64,000 nt of DNA from Cohnella sp. AR92. Lineage in GTDB: Bacteria > Bacillota > Bacilli > Paenibacillales > Paenibacillaceae. Each line of letters starts with the position of its first letter. The first letter of the stretch is position 1. Positions 35,461 through 44,560 of the stretch are shown here, piece by piece. The position numbers and the translations under genes were made by a program. The DNA lies in NCBI RefSeq assembly GCF_003990975.1, contig NZ_RZJR01000003.1, positions 248,001 to 312,000 of the forward strand, read 5' to 3'. The notes beneath the pieces are model-generated. The model did no database searches. It worked only from the letters and a program-made list of their open reading frames with translations, and had not been told where the DNA came from.

Positions 35461-35937
35461 TTATAGCAATTTCTGAATATAGCTCTCGATTTTCTCGGGG
35501 GGCACGGTCGGGGCGAAGCGCTTGACGATCCGGCCCTCGCGGTCGATCAGGAATTTGGTGAAATTCCACTTGATGGCCTTCGAGCCGAACAAACCGGGAG
35601 ATTCCTTCGTCAAGTATCGATAGAGAGGATGAGCGCTCTTGCCCTTGACGTCGATCTTGGCGTAGAGCGGGAAGGTCACGCCGAAGTTAAGCTGGCAGGT
35701 ACTGGAGATCTCCGAATCGGTGCCCGGCTCCTGATTCAGGAATTGGTTGCACGGGAATCCGACGACGGCAAGGCCGCGCTCCGCATACTTCTCATGGAGC
35801 TGCTGCAGGCCGCCAAACTGCGGGGCGAGGCCGCATTTGGTCGCGGTGTTCACGATGAGCAGCACCTGCCCCTTATACTTGGACAAGTTCTCCTCTTTGC
35901 CATGATTCGTATGGACTGGGTAATCATAAACGTTCAT
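35461..35937 (-). CDS. gpx: Glutathione peroxidase homologue (thioredoxin-dependent type)
   Basis: A 158-residue thiol peroxidase, typical length. The peroxidatic cysteine is C35 in NTATKCGLAPQF, with Gln in the GLQQL block and Trp in IKWNFTKFLID completing the catalytic triad. FPCNQFLNQEPG gives the second conserved block. In Bacillales such Cys-type enzymes (BsaA) reduce organic hydroperoxides with thioredoxin. It is divergent from ohrR across a short region containing an OhrR-like operator. GAGGAGGG lies 8 bases before the ATG. Confidence 0.93.
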   Translation of the reverse strand: MNVYDYPVHTNHGKEENLSKYKGQVLLIVNTATKCGLAPQFGGLQQLHEKYAERGLAVVGFPCNQFLNQEPGTDSEISSTCQLNFGVTFPLYAKIDVKGKSAHPLYRYLTKESPGLFGSKAIKWNFTKFLIDREGRIVKRFAPTVPPEKIESYIQKLL

Positions 35938-35965
35938 CCGGTTTTCCCTCCTCTATAATCTATGG

Positions 35966-35980
35966 TACAATTCAATTTTA
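35966..35980 (+). promoter_or_regulatory. Probable OhrR operator between gpx and ohrR
   Basis: TACAATTCAATTTTA matches the OhrR operator TACAATTNAATTGTA with one mismatch. On the minus strand it lies between a TTGTAT and a TAGATT spaced 17 bases, a weak promoter for gpx. On the plus strand TATAAT (35954-35959) lies just upstream, so the operator could cover the ohrR start point. Confidence 0.6.
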
Positions 35981-36014
35981 TACAATATAAATCGCCAGTC
36001 AAGGGGATAGTATC

Positions 36015-36470
36015 GTGAGCGACGACTTGATGAAGCTGGAGAATCAATTTTGTTTTGCCGTGTATGCATGCGCCCGCGAGATCACGAAGCTCTACCATCC
36101 GCTGTTGAAGGAGTTAAACCTTACCTATACGCAGTACATTACGATGCTCGCGCTCTGGGAGAAAGACGATGTCAGCGTGAAGGAGCTGGGCGAGAGGCTC
36201 TACCTGGACTCGGGAACCTTGACGCCGCTCCTGAAGAAGCTGGAAGCGTCCGGCCATTTGACGAGGACGCGCGATCAATCGGATGAGCGAAGCGTCCGGA
36301 TCGTGCTGACGGAGCAGGGCAGATCTCTGAAGGAGAGGGCTTGTACGATTCCCGAACAGCTTTATCGGCAATATGGGATGGGGATCGAGGAGCTGACCGG
36401 TCTTCGAAACACGATGACCGACGTTCTGAAGAAGATTCACGACCACGGGCAATCGCAGGAATCGAATTGA
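36015..36470 (+). CDS. ohrR: Organic peroxide sensor/repressor OhrR (MarR family)
   Basis: A 151-residue MarR-family repressor. LENQFCFAVYACAREITKLY near the N-terminus matches OhrR, with the reactive cysteine at C13 and a second at C19. The recognition region is LYLDSGTLTPLLKKLE, followed by the wing DQSDERSVRIVLT. OhrR proteins are inactivated when organic hydroperoxide oxidises this cysteine. Usual partners are ohrA or ohrB; here the divergent partner is a glutathione peroxidase. The GTG at 36015 has AAGGGGAT about 8 bases upstream. Confidence 0.92.
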   Translation: MSDDLMKLENQFCFAVYACAREITKLYHPLLKELNLTYTQYITMLALWEKDDVSVKELGERLYLDSGTLTPLLKKLEASGHLTRTRDQSDERSVRIVLTEQGRSLKERACTIPEQLYRQYGMGIEELTGLRNTMTDVLKKIHDHGQSQESN

Positions 36471-36485
36471 CGCGGGCATCTGAAG

Positions 36486-36529
36486 CCGCCCCGACCCCGC
36501 TTCGGGCGAAGCCGGGTTAGGGCGGTTTT
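36486..36529 (+). terminator. Terminator after ohrR
   Basis: CCGCCCCGACCCC pairs imperfectly with GGGTTAGGGCGG, followed by TTTT. It also lies 3' of the convergent subtilase gene. Confidence 0.65.
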
Positions 36530-36581
36530 GGCGTCGGTCCGACTTCGGGGTAAAGGTTAGCAGGTCAGCGGGCGATTGGGC

Positions 36582-37757
36582 TTAGCATCGGCCTTTGTTC
36601 TTGGCGGTTCCCGCTCGCCGGGATCGATTATAGGCTGCGGGGGCGACCTGAAGGAGGCCGGATCCGACCGCATTGCCGCCGCCGGGAATTCTCAGAGCGT
36701 AACGGCGGAGCCGCCTGGCGACTCCGGCGGCCGACAGTCTTGGAGCATAGCCGCGAAGAAGCGCCGCGCCGCCGGTGACATGCGGGGCTGACATGGACGT
36801 GCCGGACATTCTTACATAATGGCCGCTCTTCGCCGTCGAGAGAATGTTCACTCCCGGGGCCGCGACGGCGATGCCTCTCCCGCGGCTGGAGAAGAAAGCG
36901 GGAAGGTTGCCGCGCGTCGACGCCGCCACGGCGATCGTCTCCGGATAACGCGCCGGTGCGTCGAGGCCGCCGCTGAAGCGTCCGGAGTTCCCCGCCGACG
37001 CGACGAGGACGATTCCCCGGCGCCTCGCTCTCTTCAGAGCGTTGCGGAGCGCAAGGCTGTCTCCGGCCATGCCGAAGCTCATATTGATGACCCGCACTCC
37101 GTTCGCGATGCACCAATCGATTCCTTGAACGATATCCGAGATGTAGCCTTCGCCTTTGCGATCGAGCGCCTTGACGGCATAAAGGCCGGCTCGGGGCGCA
37201 TTGCCGTATAGACGGCCGCGGCCCGTCGCGGCGGCGATCCCGGCCACATGGGTGCCGTGCCCGTTGTCATCGGCGAATGAGCCTCCCGGGACGATGGCGT
37301 TCGTTCCGCCCGCGATGCGAAGATCGCGGTGCGGGGCAATGCCGGTGTCGAGAATCGCGACCTTGACGCCCGAGCCTTGCGTTCGCTTCCAGAGAGGGGG
37401 AGACTGGACCCGGCATACGTTCCACGGCGCTTTGACCGGACAGGCCTGACGAGTCCTCAGAGACAGACGCTTCTTGGATGCCGGGAAGCGAGCGTGGGCG
37501 GATACCTTCGCATCCTTCTCGACGTAGGCAATCCGCGGGTGCTTGCGCAAGCGGGACCAACGGTGCCGCTTATCCGCATGGCAGCAGATCAGGCGGAGCG
37601 CCCTTGAGCTCTTCACCGGCTTGATTCCCGCGGACGTAAGCTCTTGCAGGCATTTGCGATAATCGCCGCTTCCCTTCAAGGCGACGATTCGGCGTTCGGT
37701 CGACGGCGAGGGCTTCGCCCTGACGGAGAGGGACAGAATCTGTTCTACCGGTCTCAT
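36582..37757 (-). CDS. Subtilisin-like serine protease (S8) without a signal peptide
   Basis: A 391-residue subtilase. The N-terminal 105 residues look like an I9-type propeptide (IVALKG, then HPRIAYVEKDAKV). The protease domain has all catalytic blocks: Asp in AILDTGIAPH, His in DNGHGTHVAGIAA, oxyanion Asn in VASAGNSG and Ser in GTSMSAPHVTGG. The ATG at 37757 has an AGGGAG site about 10 bases upstream. No signal peptide or membrane helix is seen, and the protein is Arg/Lys-rich. It may act inside the cell or spore, or be exported in another way. Absent from this position in Bacillus, so probably an insertion. Confidence 0.88.
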   Translation of the reverse strand: MRPVEQILSLSVRAKPSPSTERRIVALKGSGDYRKCLQELTSAGIKPVKSSRALRLICCHADKRHRWSRLRKHPRIAYVEKDAKVSAHARFPASKKRLSLRTRQACPVKAPWNVCRVQSPPLWKRTQGSGVKVAILDTGIAPHRDLRIAGGTNAIVPGGSFADDNGHGTHVAGIAAATGRGRLYGNAPRAGLYAVKALDRKGEGYISDIVQGIDWCIANGVRVINMSFGMAGDSLALRNALKRARRRGIVLVASAGNSGRFSGGLDAPARYPETIAVAASTRGNLPAFFSSRGRGIAVAAPGVNILSTAKSGHYVRMSGTSMSAPHVTGGAALLRGYAPRLSAAGVARRLRRYALRIPGGGNAVGSGLLQVAPAAYNRSRRAGTAKNKGRC

Positions 37758-37918
37758 GCGCGCAACTCTCCCTGGATCAGACGGATTGGGCGGTCTTGGC
37801 CATCCCTCCTGCAATGTATGGACGAATGAGCCGGAAGGTTCGCCCGGCTCGGCGGTCATGAAACGATCCTTGTCCGAATACAATGCTCTCAACTCATTCG
37901 AGAGAGGGCGAGAGCGTC

Positions 37919-38152
37919 ATGCGAAGCGGATCGGGAAAATGGCTGGAACGCTTGCAATTTACCTTGCTGTTCCTTGTCTTGACGGTTATGGTCCATCATG
38001 TATTCGGCTGGATGCAAGGATGGCTGGTTCCGGTCGATCCCTACAAGGTACCGGAAGGACGATCCGCCAAGGTGTTCCAAGCGGGCGATTCGTCCGAGAG
38101 CGTCTCCGAAGCGAAGGAGCGGCTAAAGCTCTACTGGTGGCTGGGAGAGTAA
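37919..38152 (+). CDS. yqzK: DUF4227 small membrane protein, YqzK-like
   Basis: A 77-residue protein with one N-terminal hydrophobic helix (about residues 8-28, LQFTLLFLVLTVMVHHVFGW) and a short charged tail (KVFQAGDSSESVSEAKERL). It corresponds to B. subtilis YqzK, located between fur and xerD. The ATG at 37919 has GAGAGGG upstream; an in-frame start at 37883 has no site. Function unknown. Confidence 0.85.
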   Translation: MRSGSGKWLERLQFTLLFLVLTVMVHHVFGWMQGWLVPVDPYKVPEGRSAKVFQAGDSSESVSEAKERLKLYWWLGE

Positions 38153-38321
38153 CGGGGAGATTAGCTGTGAGAGCAGCGAATGAGCAGGATATTTTCCACG
38201 GGGCGGGGAATTCAATTATAGGCGAGACATGAATCGACAACCGGGTACGCTCGCTAGCCCGAAGCGGCAGACAGCCTAGAGGCTGCGGGAGCTGTACGCA
38301 ACAAAGGAGCTTGGGAAGCCC

Positions 38322-39224
38322 ATGAGAGATCACATGGACGCATACTTGAAGGAAGCCGAGCAAGAGAAAGGGCTGGCGCGCAATTCTCTCGAAGGCTATC
38401 GCAGCGACTTGGCCGATCTGCTTCTCTACTTGGAGGAGCTCGGGATCGGCCGGGTTCAGGATATTCATAACCGCCACTTGTCCGCTTACCTGATGAAGCT
38501 GCGCGGACTGGCGAGATCGAATTCGACGGTGTCCAGGCGCCTTGTTTCCATTCGATCCTTTTTTCATTATCTGCAGACGAAGCGAATCGTGCCGGACAAT
38601 CCGGCGTTAACCCTGCAAGCGCCGCGAGCCGAGAGAAAGCCTTATTCGGCGATGACGGAGGAGGAGGTCGAACGGCTGCTCGAAACGCCGGAGCTGGATT
38701 CGCCGTCCGGGCTGCGGGATAAAGCGATGCTGGAGCTGCTCTATGCAACGGGATTGCGGGTGTCGGAGCTGCTCGCGCTCGATGAGGATCATCTTTATCC
38801 GGAGCTTGGGCTGCTTCGGTGCGTAGGGCCGGGCGGCAAGGAAAGAATGGTTCCGCTCGGTTCCTTCTGCGTGGAATGGATGGTAAAATATACGCGGGAA
38901 GCAAGGCCGGCCCTGCTTCGCGAAGGCAAGAACGAACCGGCGCTGTTCCTGAATCATCTCGGCACCCGGATGACAAGGCAGGGCTGCTGGAAGCTGATCA
39001 AGAAATACGCGGCAGAGTCGGGACTGAACGAGGACATCACGCCGCACACCCTGCGTCACTCCTTCGCCGCCCATCTGTTGGGAAGAGGGGCGGATCTTCG
39101 TTCCGTTCAGGAGATGATGGGCCATAAAGCGCCCGCAACGACGCAGATCTACCAGCCGGCGGTCAAAGGCCGGCTCAAAGAAGTCTATGAGCAAGCTCAT
39201 CCAAGAGCCCGCATGAATAAATAG
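38322..39224 (+). CDS. xerD: Tyrosine recombinase XerD
   Basis: A 300-residue site-specific recombinase that resolves chromosome dimers at dif with XerC. The N-terminal SAM-like domain (1-95) is followed by the catalytic domain. Active-site residues are R in YATGLRVSELL, K in GPGGKERMVPLG, H-x-x-R in PHTLRHSFA, H in MMGHKAPATT and the nucleophile Tyr in TTQIYQPA. An AAAGGAG site lies about 12 bases before the ATG at 38322; ATG 38334 is an alternative. Position before the nucleoside genes matches B. subtilis. Confidence 0.93.
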   Translation: MRDHMDAYLKEAEQEKGLARNSLEGYRSDLADLLLYLEELGIGRVQDIHNRHLSAYLMKLRGLARSNSTVSRRLVSIRSFFHYLQTKRIVPDNPALTLQAPRAERKPYSAMTEEEVERLLETPELDSPSGLRDKAMLELLYATGLRVSELLALDEDHLYPELGLLRCVGPGGKERMVPLGSFCVEWMVKYTREARPALLREGKNEPALFLNHLGTRMTRQGCWKLIKKYAAESGLNEDITPHTLRHSFAAHLLGRGADLRSVQEMMGHKAPATTQIYQPAVKGRLKEVYEQAHPRARMNK

Positions 39225-39236
39225 GAGGAGTATCGG

Positions 39237-40409
39237 ATGAAGTTTCGTCGCATTGCCGTTATTGTTCTGGACAGCGTAGGCATCGGAGAGCTGCCGGACG
39301 CGGAGAATTATCGGGATCTGGGAGCTCACACCTTGGGCCATATCCTTGAATCGGTGCCTTCCATGAAGCTGCCGAATCTGCGCAAGCTCGGGCTTGCGAA
39401 CATCGCTCCGCTAGGAGACTGGAAGCCTGAGGCCGCGCCAGGCGCCTTCTATGGCAAGATGGCGGAGGTATCGGCCGGCAAGGATACGATGACCGGCCAT
39501 TGGGAGCTCATGGGCCTCAAGATCGAGACCCCTTTCCGGACGTTCCCGGAGGGGTTCCCTTCGTCTCTGATCGAAGAGTTCGAGCGAGAGACGGGACGCG
39601 CCGTCCTCGGCAACAAGCCGGCATCCGGAACGGAGATTCTGGACGAGCTGGGCGAAGCGCAGATGAAGAGCGGGGCCTGGATCGTCTATACGTCCGCGGA
39701 CAGCGTGTTCCAGCTGGCGGCGCATGAAGAGATCATCCCGCTCGAAGAACTGTATGAAGCGTGCCGAATCGCCAGGCGCTTGACGCTCGCGGACGAATAT
39801 TCGGTCGGGCGCGTTATCGCGAGGCCGTACGTCGGCAAGCCGGGAGCGTTCCAGCGGACCCCGAACCGCCACGATTACGCGCTCAAACCGCCGGAGCCGA
39901 CGGTGCTGGACTCGCTGAAGAACGCGGGCTTCGAAGTGTCCGCGGTCGGCAAGATCAACGATATTTTCGACGGCGAGGGAGTGACCCGGGCGCTTCCGAC
40001 GAAGAGCAACGCGCACGGAATCGAGCTTACGCTGCAGGAGCTCGATCGGCAATTCGAGGGGCTTCTGTTCACGAATCTCGTCGACTTCGATTCGCTTTAC
40101 GGGCATCGGCGGGATCCGCAAGGGTACGCCGGAGCGCTGGAGGAATTCGACCGGGCGGTGCCGGCTCTGCTGGAGAAGCTTGGCCCGGACGATCTGCTCG
40201 TCATTACCGCCGACCACGGCAACGATCCGGTTCATTACGGAACCGACCACACGAGAGAATACGTGCCGATTCTCGCTTACTCGCCTTCGCTGTCCGGAGG
40301 AGAGTTGGGAATCCGGGAGACGTATTCCGATCTGGCCGCGACGATCGCGGACAATTTCCAGGTGAAGCCGACCGGGCGCGGACGCAGCTTCCTGCCCGAG
40401 CTTAAATAG
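39237..40409 (+). CDS. drm: Phosphopentomutase
   Basis: A 390-residue alkaline-phosphatase-superfamily enzyme interconverting (deoxy)ribose 1- and 5-phosphates. The N-terminal metal site [13 protein letters not shown] is followed by the phosphorylated Thr in [25 protein letters not shown] and TADHGNDP, with HTREYVPIL near the end, complete the metal ligands. It starts 12 bases after xerD with AGGAGG upstream, so the two genes are probably co-transcribed with punA and pdp. Confidence 0.96.
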   Translation: MKFRRIAVIVLDSVGIGELPDAENYRDLGAHTLGHILESVPSMKLPNLRKLGLANIAPLGDWKPEAAPGAFYGKMAEVSAGKDTMTGHWELMGLKIETPFRTFPEGFPSSLIEEFERETGRAVLGNKPASGTEILDELGEAQMKSGAWIVYTSADSVFQLAAHEEIIPLEELYEACRIARRLTLADEYSVGRVIARPYVGKPGAFQRTPNRHDYALKPPEPTVLDSLKNAGFEVSAVGKINDIFDGEGVTRALPTKSNAHGIELTLQELDRQFEGLLFTNLVDFDSLYGHRRDPQGYAGALEEFDRAVPALLEKLGPDDLLVITADHGNDPVHYGTDHTREYVPILAYSPSLSGGELGIRETYSDLAATIADNFQVKPTGRGRSFLPELK

Positions 40410-40430
40410 AGAAACGAAGGAGAGATTCGC

Positions 40431-41255
40431 ATGGCGCAGCAGACCAAGCAAATTATCGAAGAGGCGGCCGCCTATATCCGGTCGCTCACCCCGCATGTGC
40501 CGGAGATCGGCCTGATTCTGGGCTCCGGACTCGGCGTAATCGGAGACGAAGTAGAGGATGCCGTTACGATTCCTTACGGCGAAATCCCTCATTTTCCGGT
40601 ATCCACGGTGGAAGGACACGCCGGCGAATTGGTCATCGGCCGCCTCCAAGGAAGAACAGTCGCGCTTATGCGCGGGCGCTTCCATATGTACGAAGGCTAC
40701 GAGCCGGAGAGAACGGCGCTGCCGGTCCGCGTCATGAAGCAGCTCGGCGTGAAGACGCTGCTCGTCACGAACGCGGCGGGCGGAGTCAACCTGGATTTCT
40801 CGTCGGGCAATCTCATGATCATCTCCGACCATCTGAACCTGACGGGACGCAACCCGCTCGTCGGTCCGAACGACAACGCGCTCGGCGTCCGTTTCCCGGA
40901 CATGTCGGATGCGTATTCCAAGAGGCTTCGCCAGGTCGCGAAGGAGACGGCGTCCGAGCTCGGCGTGCCGGTCAAGGAAGGCGTATATGCCGGATTGCTC
41001 GGGCCGAATTACGAGACGCCGGCCGAGATCCGCTACCTGCGCGTCATCGGCGCCGACGCCGTCGGAATGTCTACCGTGCCGGAAGTCATCGTTGCCCGCC
41101 ACGCGGGCATCGAAGTCATCGGAATCTCCTGCATCACCAATATGGCGGCAGGCATCCTCGATCAGCCTCTGTCGCACGAAGAAGTCATGGAGACGACGGA
41201 GCGGGTCAAGTCGCAATTCGTTTCTCTCGTGCTTGCCTTGCTGCCTAAGCTGTAG
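40431..41255 (+). CDS. punA: Purine-nucleoside phosphorylase
   Basis: A 274-residue trimeric-type phosphorylase splitting purine nucleosides with phosphate. The phosphate-binding GSGLGVIGD and the HAGELVIGR motif are near the N-terminus; the family signature lies across FHMYEGY to LLVTNAAGGVN; ISCITNMAAG is near the C-terminus. It follows drm by 21 bases with GAAGGAGAG upstream and feeds ribose-1-phosphate to the mutase. Confidence 0.96.
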   Translation: MAQQTKQIIEEAAAYIRSLTPHVPEIGLILGSGLGVIGDEVEDAVTIPYGEIPHFPVSTVEGHAGELVIGRLQGRTVALMRGRFHMYEGYEPERTALPVRVMKQLGVKTLLVTNAAGGVNLDFSSGNLMIISDHLNLTGRNPLVGPNDNALGVRFPDMSDAYSKRLRQVAKETASELGVPVKEGVYAGLLGPNYETPAEIRYLRVIGADAVGMSTVPEVIVARHAGIEVIGISCITNMAAGILDQPLSHEEVMETTERVKSQFVSLVLALLPKL

Positions 41256-41285
41256 ATCGATTCGAGAATAAAGGAGATGACGAAG

Positions 41286-42611
41286 ATGCGCATGGTGGAT
41301 ATCATCCGCAAGAAGAGAGCGGGAGAAGAGATGACGGCGGAGGAGATCCGATTCGTCATCGAGGGAGTCGTATCGGGAGCCATTCCCGATTATCAGACGG
41401 CGGCATGGGCCATGGCCGTCTGCTTCAACGGAATGACCGACTCGGAGACGGCGGATCTGACGCTGGCGATGGCGCACTCCGGCGACGTCGTCGACCTGTC
41501 GGCCATCCGCGGCGTCAAGGTCGACAAGCACAGCACGGGCGGGGTCGGCGATAAGACGACGCTCATCCTGGCGCCGATGGTCGCCGCTTGCGGCGTGCCG
41601 GTCGCCAAGATGAGCGGAAGAGGGCTCGGCCACACGGGCGGGACGATCGACAAGCTCGAGTCGATTCCGGGCTTCCGCACCGAGCTCGCCCGGGAGGAAT
41701 TCTTCTCCCAGGTGAACGAGATCGGGGCCTCCGTCATCGGGCAGAGCGGCAATATCGCTCCCGCCGACAAGAAGCTGTACGCGCTGCGCGACGTCACCGG
41801 CACGGTGGAGTCGATTCCGCTCATCGCAAGCTCGGTCATGAGCAAGAAGATCGCGGCGGGCGCGGACGCGATTCTGCTCGACGTCAAGTTCGGCAGCGGC
41901 GCGTTCATGAAGACCGCCGAGGACGCGATCATCCTCGCGAAGGCGATGGTGGCGATCGGCACGGAGGTCGGACGTACGACGGTCGCGGCCATCACGGACA
42001 TGGATCAGCCGCTTGGCCGCCTCATCGGCAATGCCCTCGAGGTGCGCGAAGCGATCGAGATCCTGCGCGGAGAAGGACCGGCGGACCTTCGCGAGCTGTG
42101 CCTGAAGCTCGGAAGCCACATGCTGGTGCTCGGCGGGCGAGCGGCGAACGAAGAGGAAGCGCGCGGCAAGCTGGAGGCCGCTATCGCGTCCGGCGCCGCG
42201 CTGGACAAGCTGGCGCAGATGATCGCCTCGCAGGGCGGCGACCCGGCGATCGCCCGCCAGCCGGAGCTGCTGCCGCAGGCCGACGAGCGCATTCCGGTGC
42301 TCTCGGCGTCCGACGGCTTCGTGCACGGCATCGACGCCGAAGAGATCGGGCTCGCCGCCATGCGGATCGGCGCTGGCCGCGCGGCGAAGGAAGACCGGAT
42401 CGACTACGCCGTCGGCGTCGAGCTGGTCGCGAAGCGCGGAGACCGGGTGCGCAAGGGCGATACCCTTGCCATCCTGCATGCGCGCCGCGACGACGAAGCC
42501 GCCCGCTCCTCGGCGGAGCAGATCGTCGCCGCCTACGAGCTCGGCGGCGAAGCCCCCGCCGCCAATCCGCTTATCTACGCGATCGTCAGCAAGGAAGGCG
42601 TTCAGAGCTAA
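41286..42611 (+). CDS. pdp: Pyrimidine-nucleoside phosphorylase
   Basis: A 441-residue enzyme phosphorolysing uridine, thymidine and deoxyuridine. The signature [14 protein letters not shown], the phosphate loop [12 protein letters not shown] and the C-terminal biotinyl-like domain fit the family. The ATG at 41286 (MRMVDII) matches the Bacillus N-terminus and is 10 bases from AAGGAG; the in-frame ATG at 41277 is too close. It ends the xerD-drm-punA-pdp unit. The stop codon is already part of a long hairpin. Confidence 0.95.
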   Translation: MRMVDIIRKKRAGEEMTAEEIRFVIEGVVSGAIPDYQTAAWAMAVCFNGMTDSETADLTLAMAHSGDVVDLSAIRGVKVDKHSTGGVGDKTTLILAPMVAACGVPVAKMSGRGLGHTGGTIDKLESIPGFRTELAREEFFSQVNEIGASVIGQSGNIAPADKKLYALRDVTGTVESIPLIASSVMSKKIAAGADAILLDVKFGSGAFMKTAEDAIILAKAMVAIGTEVGRTTVAAITDMDQPLGRLIGNALEVREAIEILRGEGPADLRELCLKLGSHMLVLGGRAANEEEARGKLEAAIASGAALDKLAQMIASQGGDPAIARQPELLPQADERIPVLSASDGFVHGIDAEEIGLAAMRIGAGRAAKEDRIDYAVGVELVAKRGDRVRKGDTLAILHARRDDEAARSSAEQIVAAYELGGEAPAANPLIYAIVSKEGVQS

Positions 42612-42669
42612 GAAAGCCAAGAGGCTGTCCCGGAAGTCATGGACTTCGGGACAGCCTCTTGGCTTTCTT
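42610..42669 (+). terminator. Very long hairpin after pdp
   Basis: A 28-bp stem with one bulged G (42610-42638 with 42642-42669) and a 3-base loop. The last two bases of the pdp stop codon are in the stem. TTGAGG follows rather than a T-run, though the right arm ends in CTTTCTT. Confidence 0.75.
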
Positions 42670-42705
42670 GAGGACGGCAAGAACTCCCCGTCCACCCGCA
42701 CTCAG

Positions 42706-42795
42706 CATTTCGGTAAAAGATACCCAATTGGGCCCACCATCCGCAAGTTGTCGCGGCATTTGGGTACCGGATGCCCAATTGGGCCTATCCTTTGC
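42706..42795 (+). repeat. 51-base tandem direct repeat with CCCAATTGGG palindromes
   Basis: Unit 1 begins CATTTCGGTA at 42706 and unit 2 begins CATTTGGGTA at 42757, exactly 51 bases later. Each holds the 10-bp palindrome CCCAATTGGG followed by CC (42723-42732 and 42774-42783). The second unit is incomplete. Nothing else is seen between the pdp hairpin and the small gene at 42823. Confidence 0.5.
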
Positions 42796-42822
42796 TGCCG
42801 TACGGCGCGTTGCCCTTCTGCT

Positions 42823-43065
42823 TCAAGCCGCCAGGGAAGCGGACGCGGCGTTGTTCCGGCGAACGAATCGCTCAAGCTCGGCAACCAGCTCCGAGAGTTC
42901 CGCCTGCAGCGTCTTCAGCTGCGAGTATCCGTTCGATGCCATCCTCTCGGCCGCGCTGCCCGCAACCGTCTTCGATTCGATCGAGTCGCGAAGCCATTCC
43001 AGATCGAATTCGCTCCTCCAATCCATCGCTGTCATGGATTCCTCGTACCTCGCCAAGTTTTTCAT
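42823..43065 (-). CDS. Small hypothetical protein
   Basis: An 80-residue protein with no membrane segment and a C-terminal heptad-like helix (LQAELSELVAELERF). No family recognised. Evidence that it is a gene: a GAGAGGA site 8 bases before the ATG at 43065, an AT-rich upstream region and coding-like composition. Its N-terminus MKNLARYEESMTAMD reads as a plausible soluble helix. It is divergent from dacF and is not part of the Bacillus gene order. It could also be a chance frame. Confidence 0.5.
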   Translation of the reverse strand: MKNLARYEESMTAMDWRSEFDLEWLRDSIESKTVAGSAAERMASNGYSQLKTLQAELSELVAELERFVRRNNAASASLAA

Positions 43066-43234
43066 TCGCAGTTCCTCTCCGTAACCGTTTTTTTACAAGC
43101 ATACCTTAACCCTGTTAAATAAGTTTAGGAGAATTGTTAAATAAGATTGAGAATTTTTCCATTTTTCGCAATAGATCGGGGCAGCAACGGCAGCCGGACG
43201 GCAGGATGCAGATTCGGGCGTCGATGATAGTGTG

Positions 43235-43264
43235 GAATATTTTGCTTTTGCGCGGGGCACACTG
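43235..43264 (+). promoter_or_regulatory. SigF/SigG-type forespore promoter of dacF
   Basis: GAATA (43235-43239), 15-base spacer, then GGGCACACTG (43255-43264). The -10 fits the forespore consensus GGnnAnAnTR at every defined position; the -35 has one mismatch to GYATA. In B. subtilis dacF is transcribed by SigF. Confidence 0.6.
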
Positions 43265-43323
43265 GTTGGAAGAAGACACCATAGCCTGCCACACCGGCAT
43301 CTGGAGGGGAAAACCAAACTCAC

Positions 43324-44544
43324 ATGCATACGACGCGATACCGCCGCTGGGTTCGTCCTCTGACAACTCTGGCCTTGACCGCAGCACTATTGGCATCGGC
43401 TGCCGCTCCTTCCGCCCTGGCGGAAGAATCGTCTGCCGGCCGGGCCAAGCCGAATGCTCCGCAAACCGATCTGACGGGCTCGGCTCGTTCCGCCATTCTG
43501 ATGGATGCGGACAGCGGGACCGTTATTTTCGAGAAGAACAGCACCCTGGCCCTGCCTCCCGCGAGCATTACGAAGATCATGACGATGCTGCTGGTGATGG
43601 AGGCTCTCGACGAAGGCAAGATCAAGCTTACGGACAAAGTCCAAACGAGCGAGCACGCCGCATCCATGGGTGGTTCTCAGATCTTTCTGGAGCCCGGGGA
43701 AGAGATGACGGTCGAAGACATGCTCAAAGGAGTGGCTCTCGCTTCGGGCAACGACGCTTCGGTCGCCCTCGCGGAGAAGCTTGCGGGCAGCGAAGAGGAA
43801 TTCGTCAAGCAGATGAACGAGAAGGCGAAGGAGCTGGGCATGACCAGCACGCACTTCGTCAACTGCAACGGGCTTCCGGCCCAAGGCCATGTGTCGTCGG
43901 CACGGGACATCGCCCTCATGTCGCGCGAGCTGCTTAAGCATGAGGAGATTACGAAGTACACCGGGCTTTATCAGGACCATCTGCGCAAGGATAAGCCGAA
44001 GCCGTTCTGGCTCGTCAACACGAACAAGCTGGTGCGGTTCTACAGCGGCGCGGACGGGCTGAAGACCGGCTACACGGGGGAAGCGAAGTTCTGCCTGTCG
44101 GCGACAGCCAAACGCGACAATCTGCGTCTGATCGCCGTCGTGATGGGAGAACCGAACACGAAGACCCGCAACGCGGAAGTGTCGAAGCTGTTCGATTATG
44201 CGTTCGCGCAGTTCACGAACGTCCCGATCTACAAGAAGGGGGACACCATCGGCACGCTTCAGGTGCAGAAGGGCTCCGTGGCCAAGCTCCCGATCGTCGC
44301 GAAGCATTCGTACAGCGTCCTCGTCCGCAAGGGCGACTCCAAGGGAGACATTCGCCATGAGCTGGTGCTTGACAAAAAGGTAACGGCTCCGGTCGAAGCG
44401 GGCAAGCAGGTGGGCAAGCTGATCGTGTACCGGGGCAACGAGGTTATGAACGAATTCCCGATCGAAGCGCCGGCTTCCGTGGCTCGCGCAGGCTGGTGGA
44501 CTCTCTTCAAACGCTCGGCGGGCAAGCTGTTCCTGAACGACTAA
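43324..44544 (+). CDS. dacF: DacF, D-alanyl-D-alanine carboxypeptidase of the forespore
   Basis: A 406-residue low-molecular-weight penicillin-binding protein. A signal peptide (about 1-33, ending SALAEE) is followed by the S11 peptidase domain with S81-x-x-K (SITK), SGN in ASGNDAS and KTG in DGLKTGYTGEA. A C-terminal PBP5-type domain and amphipathic tail anchor it to the membrane. DacF trims cortex peptides during sporulation. GGAGGGG lies unusually far (about 14-16 bases) from the ATG, with no nearer in-frame start. It precedes spoIIAA as in Bacillus. Confidence 0.94.
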   Translation: MHTTRYRRWVRPLTTLALTAALLASAAAPSALAEESSAGRAKPNAPQTDLTGSARSAILMDADSGTVIFEKNSTLALPPASITKIMTMLLVMEALDEGKIKLTDKVQTSEHAASMGGSQIFLEPGEEMTVEDMLKGVALASGNDASVALAEKLAGSEEEFVKQMNEKAKELGMTSTHFVNCNGLPAQGHVSSARDIALMSRELLKHEEITKYTGLYQDHLRKDKPKPFWLVNTNKLVRFYSGADGLKTGYTGEAKFCLSATAKRDNLRLIAVVMGEPNTKTRNAEVSKLFDYAFAQFTNVPIYKKGDTIGTLQVQKGSVAKLPIVAKHSYSVLVRKGDSKGDIRHELVLDKKVTAPVEAGKQVGKLIVYRGNEVMNEFPIEAPASVARAGWWTLFKRSAGKLFLND

Positions 44545-44560
44545 CGAGAATCAAGCGAAG

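Noticed and set aside
39411..42701. 1096-codon open frame on the minus strand opposite drm, punA and pdp
   Set aside because: It is an exact antisense shadow of three well-conserved genes with intact family motifs; its translation is Arg/Asp/Leu-rich without any domain, a normal by-product of GC-rich third positions.
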